From: SAR324 cluster bacterium
GTDB lineage: Bacteria; SAR324; XYD2-FULL-50-16
NCBI GenBank assembly: GCA_028282885.1
Contig: JANQGX010000056.1
Location: 124,001 to 188,000, forward strand
Direction: 5' to 3'
Length of the DNA stretch: 64,000 nucleotides
In this document: positions 18,335-27,304 of the stretch, piece by piece
How positions within the stretch are numbered: the stretch's first letter is position 1
How the letters are laid out: each line of letters opens with the position of its first letter
The notes under the pieces: generated by a model
What the model saw: only the letters and a program-made list of their open reading frames with translations
The model's database searches: none
Told to the model about the DNA's origin: nothing
Position numbers and translations under genes: made by a program

Positions 18335-19252
18335 GTGAACGGCATACACAAACACCTTATCTTAATTGCTGATATTGAAGGGAGTTCAGGATGCCGGGAC
18401 TATGAAATGTCCTCATTCCTCACGCCAAGCTGGCCGGAAGCGTGCTATAAAATGACTCTGGATGTAGCAGCGGTTGTTGATGCTCTCTTCAAAGCCGGGG
18501 CTGAAAGCATCATCGTCAAGGATTTTCACAGGACCGGCTTCAACATTCTTCCTGAACTTATCAATCATAGGGCTGTGGTCGACCAGGGGTATCGGATCGG
18601 ACCTGTTCCCGGTATCGGCAACCCTCTACAGGCTACCGGCTTGTTGATGATTGGCATGCATGCCCCTTCAGGTTCCAACGGATTTCTGGCGCATACCCTG
18701 ACTTCCAGGATTTCACGTCTTGAAGTAAACGGAGCGTTGATGTCGGAGGCCGAGCTCTTTTCGGCTTCCCTTGCTCCATTCGGTCTCACTCCGCTGTTTT
18801 TTTCGGGATGTCCGGTAGCCTGCCATCACGTTCTGCAGAAAATTCCCGGTGTTCATTGTTACCCCATCGATAAATCCAAGTTACAACCGGAAACATCAGA
18901 ATCAGAGTGGCGTAAAAGTCTGGCCGAAACAGCCGCAGAATCACTGTCAAACAAAGAACATATGCCATTCCATCCGGCCGGCCCTTTTGAAGCCGTGGTA
19001 GAAATGAGGGACGGGTCAAAAACAGCGGAGAAACTGGCTGAAAGATGGAATCTGCAGGTTTCGGATTCCAGGCTATTGCTTCAACACAACGACATCAACC
19101 AGCTATATAACCAGTTAATGGAAATCTGTTACCTGACACCCACGATCAGAAAAATCCTGCCCCTGGGTCTGCACCTGTTCAACCTGAGGGGAAGATTGGG
19201 ATTGAGCTGGGTGAGAAGACAACTTCAAAAGCAACAATTTCTAACAGCCTGA
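18335..19252 (+). CDS. M55 family D-aminopeptidase (DppA-like)
   Basis: A 305-residue zinc aminopeptidase. Expected metal and active-site residues are all visible: Asp13 and Glu15 (ADIEGSSG), His65 (DFHRTG), His109 (GMHAPSG) and Glu138 (MSEAEL). Bacillus DppA cleaves N-terminal D-amino acids and is co-expressed with a dipeptide transporter. Here the gene stands across from a full dipeptide-type ABC importer operon. The start is a GTG at 18335; no strong ribosome site is visible, so the exact start is tentative. The C-terminal ~40 residues (basic) exceed the usual family end slightly. Confidence 0.87.
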   Translation: MNGIHKHLILIADIEGSSGCRDYEMSSFLTPSWPEACYKMTLDVAAVVDALFKAGAESIIVKDFHRTGFNILPELINHRAVVDQGYRIGPVPGIGNPLQATGLLMIGMHAPSGSNGFLAHTLTSRISRLEVNGALMSEAELFSASLAPFGLTPLFFSGCPVACHHVLQKIPGVHCYPIDKSKLQPETSESEWRKSLAETAAESLSNKEHMPFHPAGPFEAVVEMRDGSKTAEKLAERWNLQVSDSRLLLQHNDINQLYNQLMEICYLTPTIRKILPLGLHLFNLRGRLGLSWVRRQLQKQQFLTA

Positions 19253-19359
19253 CTTGAAACCAATATCTTTCCTGCCACATAAGATACTCATCGCAACCCT
19301 GTTTATCGTCAGACCCTGCGGTGATTTGCCGGCGCAAGGTACTTACAGCGACCCGATTA

Positions 19360-19590
19360 CCGGGAGGAAAGCAGAATGGGAATACGCCTGCCGGGCTGGT
19401 GGGAAAAACCTGCATTATGGCACTTCCGACGGGTCAATCTCTCCGGGAAAAGCAAATTACGGCAGTGGCAACTTTGGTGAAGGTGACGATAGAGATGGGC
19501 ATGAATTCACTTCCCTTGTAGGAACATACCCGGCAAATGCCCTTGGACTGCATGATATGTCCGGGAGGGTCTTCGATTGGATTCCGTGTG
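19360..19590 (+). pseudogene. Remnant of a formylglycine-generating-enzyme (SUMF1) domain
   Basis: The frame contains KAEWEYACRAGG, YGTSDGS, then TYPANALGLHDMSGRVFDW, the middle-to-late part of an FGE/SUMF1 domain (family pattern EAEWEYA...GLYDMxGNVWEW). The first ~150 residues and the C-terminal active-site region are missing. Upstream in the same open frame (from a TTG at 19254) there is a hydrophobic stretch unrelated to FGE. The fragment ends against the convergent SDR gene. It looks like a truncated leftover, perhaps from a lost sulfatase-maturation or surface-protein gene. Confidence 0.7.
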
Positions 19591-19598
19591 TTGCCCCC

Positions 19599-20339
19599 CT
19601 AGATACAGCGACCTCCATCCACCTCCAGACAGATACCGGTTAGGAAATCCGCTTCGTCCGAACATAAAAACAGGGCTGAATTGGCTATGTCCCGAGGAGT
19701 GGAAAGCCGACCCATGGGAATACTCGATCGAAACAACTCATATTTTTCCTCTGTCTCCTCACCCATGAAAAGATGCAGCATCCCTGTTTTGCCTGCCACG
19801 GGATTAATGGCGCAAACCCTGATATTTTCCGGTGCCAGCTCAATCGCCATGGATCGCGTCAGGGATATTACGGCTCCCTTGGAGGCATTGTACCACACCA
19901 GACCCGGACGGGGCCTGACTCCACCGGTTGAGGCGATATTGAGGATGACACCCTTTTCATTCCTGCGAAAAATGGGAATCACGTTTTGAGCGGCCAAATA
20001 GACTGATTTGATATTGACCTCGTAAATACGATCAAAAGTCTTTTCGTCCACATCCAACATAGGACAATTGCGATGGGTGTATCCTGCGTTATTGACGAAA
20101 ATATCGAGATTGCCAAAGAGATCCATGGTGTATTTCACCAGGCTTGACATATCACTGTTCTTGCTGACATCGGTCTTAAGGAAACCAATTTTCAGCTCGT
20201 CGGCTGTTTTCTGCCCATCTGCTTCATTCAAATCCGCAATGACAACATTAGCCCCCTCACGAGAGAACAACTCGGCCATTCCTTTGCCAAATCCCGAAGC
20301 ACCACCTGTAATTATGGCGGTTTTTTTATCTAAACGCAT
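19599..20339 (-). CDS. Short-chain dehydrogenase/reductase (SDR)
   Basis: A 246-residue classical SDR. The cofactor loop TGGASGFGKG is followed by VIADLN, which favours NAD(H). The NNAG motif and catalytic Ser137, Tyr150 and Lys154 (YNASK) are present. The C-terminal FLTGICLEVDGG is standard. It is the last gene of the minus-strand peptide-use operon, 98 bases beyond the aldehyde dehydrogenase. That pairing suggests an alcohol-aldehyde-acid route for a product of peptide cleavage, but the substrate cannot be read from sequence. Confidence 0.9.
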   Translation of the reverse strand: MRLDKKTAIITGGASGFGKGMAELFSREGANVVIADLNEADGQKTADELKIGFLKTDVSKNSDMSSLVKYTMDLFGNLDIFVNNAGYTHRNCPMLDVDEKTFDRIYEVNIKSVYLAAQNVIPIFRRNEKGVILNIASTGGVRPRPGLVWYNASKGAVISLTRSMAIELAPENIRVCAINPVAGKTGMLHLFMGEETEEKYELFRSSIPMGRLSTPRDIANSALFLCSDEADFLTGICLEVDGGRCI

Positions 20340-20437
20340 ATGATAATCCCGTATCGAATATGGTTATTCCCAATGATTAACTGTTCATAAAAACCTGCAG
20401 CCGTGGGTTTTGAATCGTAATAAATGAGCTCACGACT

Positions 20438-21871
20438 TTATCCATGACTGATTGCGACTGTCTTCAAGGTGGTAAAACCGTATAATGCCTCCATCCCCTT
20501 TTCGCGACCAAAACCACTGCCCTTAACCCCGCCGAAAGGCAGTTCCACCCCTCCGCCAGCACCATAATTATTAATAAATACCTGCCCGCACTCCAGCGCC
20601 TTCGCTGTTCGCATTTGCCGTGCACCATCATTGGTCCAGACACCGGCGACCAGACCATAGCGCGAATTATTCGCGATTTCGACCGCCTCCTCTTCGCTTC
20701 TGAATCTGATAATGGAGAGGACCGGGCCGAAAATCTCTTCCTTTGCCAGGCAATGATCAGGGGGGACATCGCCCAGCAGGACCGGGGGAACATAGAATCC
20801 TTTTTCCGGCAGGGAAGCGGCAAATTTTCCTTTTGCCAGAATCTGAAGATCAAGCGTTCTGCTGAGATATGATTCAACCATTTGCTTCTGTTTAAGACTG
20901 ATGAGAGGACCGATGTCGTGATCATCCATGGCAGGGCCGACAACCAGCGATTCAAATTTTCTCATCAGTTTTCCGACAAATTCTTCGTAAATCGGGTTAT
21001 GTATCAAAACCCGACTCCCGGCAGAACAGGTTTGCCCTGCGTTCTGAATTGCAGCGTTAACCACGAATGGTAGTGCAAGATCCTGATCTGCATCTTCAAA
21101 AATAACCTGGGGAGATTTTCCTCCCAATTCGAGTGTGACCTGCACTGTATTATCACCGGCCGCTTTCTGCACAAGGCCACCAACTCTTGAAGAACCGGTA
21201 AAGCTCAAATGATTGATACCCGGATGTCCTGCCAGGGCAGCGCCGGCGTCTTCTCCATACCCGGTTACAATATTAACGGCGCCGGGAGGAAACCCGGCTT
21301 CGATGGTCAACTCTCCCAGAAACAAAGTGCTCAGGGAGGCATCTTCACCAGGTTTGATGACAACCGCATTACCTGCCGCCAATGCACCGATTACACTGCG
21401 ACCAATAATTTGCAGAGGGTAATTCCAGGGAATGATATGGCCAGTTACTCCGTGCGGCTCCCTGAGAGTGAGAACGGTGAATCCGTTTTGATACGGGATG
21501 GTCTGACCATGAAGCTTGTCAACGGCTCCCGAATAAAACTCGCAATACCTGGCACAGGCAATGACATCATTTCGTGCTTGGGAAAGCGGTTTGCCAACGT
21601 CTTGAACTTCGATGGCAGCGAGCTTTTCCTGGTTTTCCGAAATCAACTGCCCCAGCCTTGAAAGACATCTTCCTCGTTCCACTGGTGACAATTTGCTCCA
21701 CTCACCCGATATGGCATTACGAGCTGCTGCCACAGCCTTGTCTATCTCAGCCTGGCCTCCGGCGGACAGCAAGCCGATTTGCTCACCGGTACTAGGATCA
21801 ATTATATCGATAACCTCATCATCCGCTGCTTCAAGCCAATTTCCGCCAATAAGATGTCCTTTTTTTTCCAT
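20438..21871 (-). CDS. NAD(P)-dependent aldehyde dehydrogenase
   Basis: A 477-residue ALDH-superfamily enzyme. Catalytic Cys282 (AGQTCSAGS) and general base Glu248 (LELGGKSP) are present, with the IIPWNYPLQ cofactor segment and the PFGGVKGSGFGRE end. It oxidises an aldehyde to its acid. It lies 93 bases after the ABC importer ATPase gene in the same direction, so it is most likely co-transcribed. Closest resemblance is to betaine-aldehyde or gamma-glutamyl-aminobutyraldehyde-type enzymes, but the substrate is uncertain. Confidence 0.92.
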   Translation of the reverse strand: MEKKGHLIGGNWLEAADDEVIDIIDPSTGEQIGLLSAGGQAEIDKAVAAARNAISGEWSKLSPVERGRCLSRLGQLISENQEKLAAIEVQDVGKPLSQARNDVIACARYCEFYSGAVDKLHGQTIPYQNGFTVLTLREPHGVTGHIIPWNYPLQIIGRSVIGALAAGNAVVIKPGEDASLSTLFLGELTIEAGFPPGAVNIVTGYGEDAGAALAGHPGINHLSFTGSSRVGGLVQKAAGDNTVQVTLELGGKSPQVIFEDADQDLALPFVVNAAIQNAGQTCSAGSRVLIHNPIYEEFVGKLMRKFESLVVGPAMDDHDIGPLISLKQKQMVESYLSRTLDLQILAKGKFAASLPEKGFYVPPVLLGDVPPDHCLAKEEIFGPVLSIIRFRSEEEAVEIANNSRYGLVAGVWTNDGARQMRTAKALECGQVFINNYGAGGGVELPFGGVKGSGFGREKGMEALYGFTTLKTVAISHG

Positions 21872-21964
21872 TGATTGATATTCCTGGTGAGATTTATTGT
21901 TTAGTACTCCCTCATTTCAAAGCTCTAGCAGTATTTACGGTGAGTTATCAACCCCGTTCCAATA

Positions 21965-22924
21965 TCATTCCGCATTGCTATTGTGGCAAGCCACCATGTG
22001 ACCTCCTGTATCTTCCAACTCGGGTATCTTCGACCTGCAAATCTCCGAAGCCAGATAGCAGCGATCAATAAAAGAACAACCGGATTCCGACAGGTTTGAG
22101 ATAGCCGGGCTCCCCTTTTTCTTCTTTTTTACCTGCGGATCAACACTTGGAATCGCTTCCAACAGCATTTGGGTATAGGGATGTCGCGGTTGGCTGAAGA
22201 TCCGGTCAGTCCTGCCCTGTTCAACGATTCTGCCCAGGTAGATTACAGCCAGGTTTTGGGTAACATACTCGATAACACTCAAATCGTGGCTGATAAAAAC
22301 ATAGGTAAGATTGTACTTTTCCTGCAGATCCATAATCAGGTTCAGCACCTGGGCCTGAACCGATACATCCAGCGCACTGACTGACTCATCCGCTACAATA
22401 AGAGAAGGCTTGGTTATCAGGGCCCTGGCAATGGCGATACGTTGTCGTTGTCCTCCGGAAAATTCATGGGGGTATTTATCCATATCCCCGGAATTCATCC
22501 CGACTTCACTTAACAGATCAGCAACCCTCTCCCGACGATCCTTAGTGGATATATCACGTTCCAGTGTGTCCAAAGGCTCTGATATAACGGAGAGAATCTT
22601 CTTTCTTGGATTGAGCGAGCTATAGGGATCCTGAAACACCATTTGGAAATTTCGCCTGAGATTACGCAACGCCTGGTGTGAAATTTCAAACAGATCCTGC
22701 CCATCAAAAAACACTGATCCCGACGTTGGCGAATCCAGTGCCATGATGATTCGTGCCAGGGTGGATTTCCCACATCCTGACTCTCCAACCAGACCGAAGC
22801 TCTCTCCCTTTTCCAGTTCAAAAGAAACACCATGAAGCGCTCTGAAGACCGGTGCTTTCCTGAGCAAATGTTTTTTCGGAAGAGGGTAATCCTTAACTAT
22901 GTTGTCAATTTTCAGCAGGGTCAT
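21965..22924 (-). CDS. Dipeptide/oligopeptide ABC importer ATP-binding protein (DppF-type)
   Basis: About 319 residues. Walker A GESGCGKST, Q-loop MVFQDPYSSLNPR, signature FSGGQRQRIAIARAL and Walker B IVADESVSALD are all intact. The C-terminal oligopeptide domain with the CSFIDRCYLASEICRSKIPE cysteines is kept. The start is set at 22924, with AAAGG 5 bases ahead, overlapping the end of the DppD gene by 20 bases. The open frame extends to 22969 but would overlap more. It powers uptake with its DppD-type partner. Confidence 0.92.
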   Translation of the reverse strand: MTLLKIDNIVKDYPLPKKHLLRKAPVFRALHGVSFELEKGESFGLVGESGCGKSTLARIIMALDSPTSGSVFFDGQDLFEISHQALRNLRRNFQMVFQDPYSSLNPRKKILSVISEPLDTLERDISTKDRRERVADLLSEVGMNSGDMDKYPHEFSGGQRQRIAIARALITKPSLIVADESVSALDVSVQAQVLNLIMDLQEKYNLTYVFISHDLSVIEYVTQNLAVIYLGRIVEQGRTDRIFSQPRHPYTQMLLEAIPSVDPQVKKKKKGSPAISNLSESGCSFIDRCYLASEICRSKIPELEDTGGHMVACHNSNAE

Positions 22925-23909
22925 CGTTGCCTTTGGGGACAGAGACGGGATGATAGCACCAGACATCATGATCCGAATCTATGGTTTTTCTGGCAGGAAA
23001 ATCCTGTCGACATTGGTCCGAAGCTGAAGGACAACGATCGGCAAAACTACAGCCTTTAATCTTTGCACGAAGATCAGGAACCGAACCTGGGATACTGTGA
23101 AGGCGCTTTCTTTCTCTTGTGAGAGACGATCCAAGTTTGGGAATAGCGGCAAACAAACCGTGAGTATAAGGATGGCTCATCTGTCGGAAGACATCAATCG
23201 TTTTTCCTCTCTCCATCACTCTTCCGGCATACATCACCATCACTTTTTCCGTGGTCTGGGCTACCACCCCGAGATCGTGACTGATTATTATCAATGCCAT
23301 TCCCGACTCTTCCGCCAATTTTTCAATCAATTCCAGAATCTGTTCCTGGACGGTGACATCAAGAGCGGTTGTCGGTTCATCCGCAATCAGCAGATCGGGT
23401 TTGCAGGCGATGGCCATGGCGATCATAACCCGTTGGCGCTGCCCTCCCGAAAGCTGATGAGGATACAGTTTAAGCGAGAACCTTTGGACTGGCAGTCCAA
23501 CCTGGTTCATCAACTCCTCAGTTCGTTCCTTTAATTCTGCCTTGGTAAGCTTTTCGTGTAGAATCAGGCTTTCCGCAACCTGGGATCCAATGGATTTGAC
23601 CGGATTTAGTGCTGTCATCGGTTCCTGGAAAATCATCCCGATGTTTTTTCCTCTGACGGCACACATCTCCTCTTTGGATAACAATAGCAAATTCTGGTTG
23701 TTTAGAAGAATCTCGCCGGTCACCAGCAATGCTTCCGGCAGCAATGACATCAGTGCCAAAGCCGTTATGGATTTACCACATCCGGACTCCCCTACGATTC
23801 CCAGACGATCTCCTTTCTCAAGAGAGAATCCCATATCCTTGACGACCTGTATCGGCCCATCGATAGTATTGATGGTTACGTTAAGGTTGCTCAGTTGCAG
23901 CAAGGGCAT
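22905..23909 (-). CDS. Dipeptide/oligopeptide ABC importer ATP-binding protein (DppD-type)
   Basis: A 334-residue ATPase with Walker A GESGCGKSI, Q-loop MIFQEPMTALNP, signature LSGGQRQRVMIAMAI and Walker B LIADEPTTALD. The C-terminal GCSFADRCPSASDQC cysteine motif is typical of the Dpp/Opp group. The gene begins 5 bases after the DppC-type permease stop. It pairs with the DppF-type gene as the nucleotide-binding heterodimer. Confidence 0.93.
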   Translation of the reverse strand: MPLLQLSNLNVTINTIDGPIQVVKDMGFSLEKGDRLGIVGESGCGKSITALALMSLLPEALLVTGEILLNNQNLLLLSKEEMCAVRGKNIGMIFQEPMTALNPVKSIGSQVAESLILHEKLTKAELKERTEELMNQVGLPVQRFSLKLYPHQLSGGQRQRVMIAMAIACKPDLLIADEPTTALDVTVQEQILELIEKLAEESGMALIIISHDLGVVAQTTEKVMVMYAGRVMERGKTIDVFRQMSHPYTHGLFAAIPKLGSSLTRERKRLHSIPGSVPDLRAKIKGCSFADRCPSASDQCRQDFPARKTIDSDHDVWCYHPVSVPKGNDDPAEN

Positions 23910-23914
23910 GGATT

Positions 23915-24763
23915 CTACCTCTGTCTTCGCAGTTTCGGATCGAGGACATCCCTTAAACCGTCGCCAAACAAATTCAGACCAAGAACTGTCAACGCGATGG
24001 CTATTCCCGGGTATATCGCCAACTGGGGTGCGAAATGAAGGAATGTCTGGGCCTCATTCAACATTTTACCCCAACTGGCTGCCGGTGGCTGCGTTCCCAA
24101 TCCAAGGTAACTCAGACCGGCTTCAGCCAGAATCCCCATGGCAAACTGAATGGTTGCCTGCACAATTAAAACGCTGAAAGTGTTGGGCAGAATATGCTCA
24201 AAGGATATTCTGAGTGTCCTTTTACCCGCACTTCTGGCGGCCAGGATGAATTCTCTTTTCCATACACTCAGGGCTGCACCTCTCACAACGCGGGCGAATA
24301 CCGGGATATTGAAGATGCCGATTGCAATAATGGAATTGACGGCCCCGGGACCCAGAATCGCCGTAATCATGATAGCCGAAATCAGGGAAGGGAAAGCAAA
24401 GGTGAAATCATTAAAGCGCATGATCAGTTCATCTGTCCATCCTTTCGATGCTGCCGCAATCAGCCCCAGGGGAACCCCGAAAACGATGCCGATGCCGGTT
24501 GCGACGAAAGCTACAATGACAGAGTTTCTGGCCCCCATAATCAACATGGAGAGGATATCTCTGCCAAAATGATCCGTTCCCAGCAGGAAACCGGTTCCTG
24601 GTGAGAGCAATTTACTCTTGATATCGATGTTTTCTATCGAATGAGGTGTCCAGATATACGAGAGAAGAGCAATAGAAAAGAAGAGCAGGGTAATAATCCC
24701 ACCCGTGACAAAACTCCTGTTCCTCATTCCGTGGCGCAGAATCTCCCCGAATCTGTCAAGCAT
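23915..24763 (-). CDS. Dipeptide/oligopeptide ABC importer permease (DppC-type)
   Basis: About 282 residues with six membrane segments and the LLGTDHFGRDILSM sequence common to DppC/OppC. The EAA-type loop EAGLSYLGLGTQPPAASWG is present. The start is set at the ATG at 24763, preceded by GAGGAGGCGGAG and overlapping the upstream permease gene by 8 bases. The open frame continues to 24817 but with no ribosome site. It forms the channel with the DppB-type permease. Confidence 0.92.
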   Translation of the reverse strand: MLDRFGEILRHGMRNRSFVTGGIITLLFFSIALLSYIWTPHSIENIDIKSKLLSPGTGFLLGTDHFGRDILSMLIMGARNSVIVAFVATGIGIVFGVPLGLIAAASKGWTDELIMRFNDFTFAFPSLISAIMITAILGPGAVNSIIAIGIFNIPVFARVVRGAALSVWKREFILAARSAGKRTLRISFEHILPNTFSVLIVQATIQFAMGILAEAGLSYLGLGTQPPAASWGKMLNEAQTFLHFAPQLAIYPGIAIALTVLGLNLFGDGLRDVLDPKLRRQR

Positions 24764-25709
24764 CTCCGCCTCCTCGCAGTCGGGGATCCACAACTGCATA
24801 CAGAACATCAACAACAAAATTGATCACTATCACAGCCGCCGCCAGCAGAATCACCAGGTTTTTAACAACTATCAGGTCACGCTGAGCGATGGCCTGAAAA
24901 ATCAAACGGCCGATTCCGGAGAGATAGAACACATTTTCAATAATGATCGTTCCAGCCAGTAAAAAAGAGAATTGCAATCCAAGGATGGTAAGTACGGGAA
25001 TCAGGGCGTTTCTGAGAGCATGCCCCAAAAGGGTTCTCCAGCGACCGCTTCCTTTCGCGCGGGCTGTTCTAATGTAGTCCTCTTTCAAAACCTCCAGCAT
25101 GGACGAACGGGTTACCCGGGCAAGTATAGCAGCCTGGGGCAGTGCCAGTGCAATAGTGGGCAGCAGCAGGGAGGTCATGGCTGGAAAAAAACCGGCATAC
25201 CATCCGGCAAATCCTCCGGCGGGAAGAATTCTGAGGGTAACCGAAAAAAGAATGATTAACAGCAGAGCAAACCAGAAATTGGGGATAGCCACGCCCAATT
25301 GGGTGAATATCATCACCACGAAATCAAGTGGTTTGGCGTGATTGGATGCGGCAATGATCCCCATGGGAACGGCAATCAAGGTAGAGAGAAGCATTGCCAT
25401 GATCGCCAGGGGAAAACTGAGAGAGATTCTCTGCAGAATAAGCTCCGATACCGGAACATCATATGTATAACTGATTCCCAGATTGCCCCGGATCAGATCT
25501 CCCAACCAGCTCCAGTAACGGATCAGGGCGGGCCTGTCCAATCCCATTTTTGCCCTCAGGGCTGCCAGGGTTTCAGGTTCTGCATTGATTCCCAGGATCA
25601 CCGAAGCCGGATCACCGGGAAGGATTTCAAGAACCACAAAAACTACTATTGTAGCGGCCAGCAACGTTACAATCATGGTCACCAGCCGTTTAAACAGGAA
25701 AAATCTCAT
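24756..25709 (-). CDS. Dipeptide/oligopeptide ABC importer permease (DppB-type)
   Basis: A 317-residue permease. It opens MRFFLFKRLVTMIVTLL and has the N-terminal EILPGDPASVILG block and the VTRSSMLEVLKEDYIRTARAKG EAA loop typical of DppB. The last transmembrane part reads VVKNLVILLAAAVIVINFVVD. It starts 7 bases after the solute-binding-protein stop and overlaps the DppC gene, so the importer genes are translationally linked. Confidence 0.93.
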   Translation of the reverse strand: MRFFLFKRLVTMIVTLLAATIVVFVVLEILPGDPASVILGINAEPETLAALRAKMGLDRPALIRYWSWLGDLIRGNLGISYTYDVPVSELILQRISLSFPLAIMAMLLSTLIAVPMGIIAASNHAKPLDFVVMIFTQLGVAIPNFWFALLLIILFSVTLRILPAGGFAGWYAGFFPAMTSLLLPTIALALPQAAILARVTRSSMLEVLKEDYIRTARAKGSGRWRTLLGHALRNALIPVLTILGLQFSFLLAGTIIIENVFYLSGIGRLIFQAIAQRDLIVVKNLVILLAAAVIVINFVVDVLYAVVDPRLRGGGDA

Positions 25710-25715
25710 CGGGTT

Positions 25716-27206
25716 CTATTTTTCCCAATAGACTTCTGTCAAATCATTGGCCTGGACGGGGCTGTTCTCCCAAAGCCCTTTAACCTTCTTATTCCAGACA
25801 CCGCGCTTGGCCAACTGGAACATAAATCCGTTAACACAGTCGTCTGAAATAATCTTTTGGGCCTGCCCCATGAGTTGATATCTTTCTGTCTGATCGACAG
25901 TCGCATTGAGTTTCACAATCAAAGCCTGGAATTCCGGGTTATCATAGTTGAAATAGTAATCCTTGCGGGCATATATGCCAATATCCATAGGTTCTGTATG
26001 GGAAACAATTGTCAAGTCGTAATCTTTCTTCTTAAAGACTTGATCCAGCCATTGGGCCCACTCTACAGGAACAATCTCCAGCTTGATACCAATCTTGCCC
26101 AATTGCGACGCTACAATTTCACCTCCTCTTCTGGCATATGGAGGCGGTGGCAGCTTGATGACAGCATTGAAACCATCGGGATAACCTGCTTCGGCCAGGA
26201 GTTTTTTGGCTTTGTCCGGGTCATATTCAAATTTGCCTGTGAAATCCTGATAGGCCGGATGATGGGGGGAAAAATGAGTGCCAATCGGGGTTCCGAAGCC
26301 GAACATGGCGCCATCAATTATTGCCTGACGATCCAAAGCATGCGCAATCGCTTGCCTGACTTTCAGCTTGGCGAAAGGTCCCTTTTTATTGTTTGTGGAA
26401 AGAATGGTTTCTCCTTCGGTACTGCCGATAACCACACTAAACCTGTCATCTTTCTGAAATTGAGAAATGGTTTCGGGGGCGGGAAAATTGGCAAACACGT
26501 CGATATCACCCGCCATCAGGGCAGCAGCGGCTGCGGCTGGATCAGGAATAATCTTGATGGTGGCACTTTCCAAGGCAACCTTTTTACCCCAGTAATCTTC
26601 GTTTCTTACCATCTCAATCTTATCCCCTTTAATCCACTGTTTGAACTTAAACGGGCCGGTACCAATCGGGTTGCTTTTGTTTTTCTCGGCACTGGCTTCA
26701 TCCACCATTACAGCATCTCCCCAACCCATGTTGAACAGGAAACTTCCCGTAGGCTCAGAAAGTGTAACTACCACGGTGTTTTCATCCTGTTTTTTTACAT
26801 CAGCGATGGGTTTGAACAGTGCCTTTTGAGCGTTGACACTGTCTTCGGCCCTGGCCCTGTTCAGGGAAAAAACCACATCATCTGCATTAAACGCTGCACC
26901 ATCGTGAAATTTAACGCCCTGTTGCAGGTGGAATGTGTAGGTTAATTGATCCGGGGAGATCTCCCAGCTTTTCGCCAGAGCCGGTTTTATCTCTCCGTTA
27001 CGGTTAATCCGGGTCAATCCTTCAAAAATATTGGCATAAACAACTTCGTCAATTGCTGCTGCTGCTCCTGCTGTGGGATCAAGGTGCGTGGGCTCCAAAA
27101 CCATTGCCAGTGTCAGGCTGGCTTTTTCCTGTTTCTCACAGGAGGCAAAAATTAACAGGACTATCAAGAAAACCAACCCTAACGACATCCTTTTGAACTT
27201 CATCAT
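25716..27206 (-). CDS. Family 5 extracellular solute-binding lipoprotein (peptide receptor)
   Basis: A 496-residue receptor. The signal peptide ends in a lipobox (FASC, Cys23), so it is a lipoprotein. The family 5 layout is clear: EPTHLDPTAGA near the N-terminus, ANIFEGLTRIN, then HLQQGVKFHDGAAFNADDVVFSL, which is the SBP_bac_5 signature. It should deliver peptides, or another ligand of this family such as nickel or sugars, to the adjoining permeases. It is the first importer gene, 98 bases after the P1 peptidase gene. Confidence 0.92.
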   Translation of the reverse strand: MMKFKRMSLGLVFLIVLLIFASCEKQEKASLTLAMVLEPTHLDPTAGAAAAIDEVVYANIFEGLTRINRNGEIKPALAKSWEISPDQLTYTFHLQQGVKFHDGAAFNADDVVFSLNRARAEDSVNAQKALFKPIADVKKQDENTVVVTLSEPTGSFLFNMGWGDAVMVDEASAEKNKSNPIGTGPFKFKQWIKGDKIEMVRNEDYWGKKVALESATIKIIPDPAAAAAALMAGDIDVFANFPAPETISQFQKDDRFSVVIGSTEGETILSTNNKKGPFAKLKVRQAIAHALDRQAIIDGAMFGFGTPIGTHFSPHHPAYQDFTGKFEYDPDKAKKLLAEAGYPDGFNAVIKLPPPPYARRGGEIVASQLGKIGIKLEIVPVEWAQWLDQVFKKKDYDLTIVSHTEPMDIGIYARKDYYFNYDNPEFQALIVKLNATVDQTERYQLMGQAQKIISDDCVNGFMFQLAKRGVWNKKVKGLWENSPVQANDLTEVYWEK

Positions 27207-27304
27207 GATTTTTCTCCGTTTTAAAATATATCAAGCGTTCGTAAACACCTGAACCAAAACTACATTGACTTTCCAAACCGGCCATTTTGAAACAACCGCT
27301 CCCG

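Noticed and set aside
25857..26945. Long plus-strand open frame (362 codons)
   Set aside because: It is antisense to the clear solute-binding-protein gene and its product matches no known family; codon shadow.
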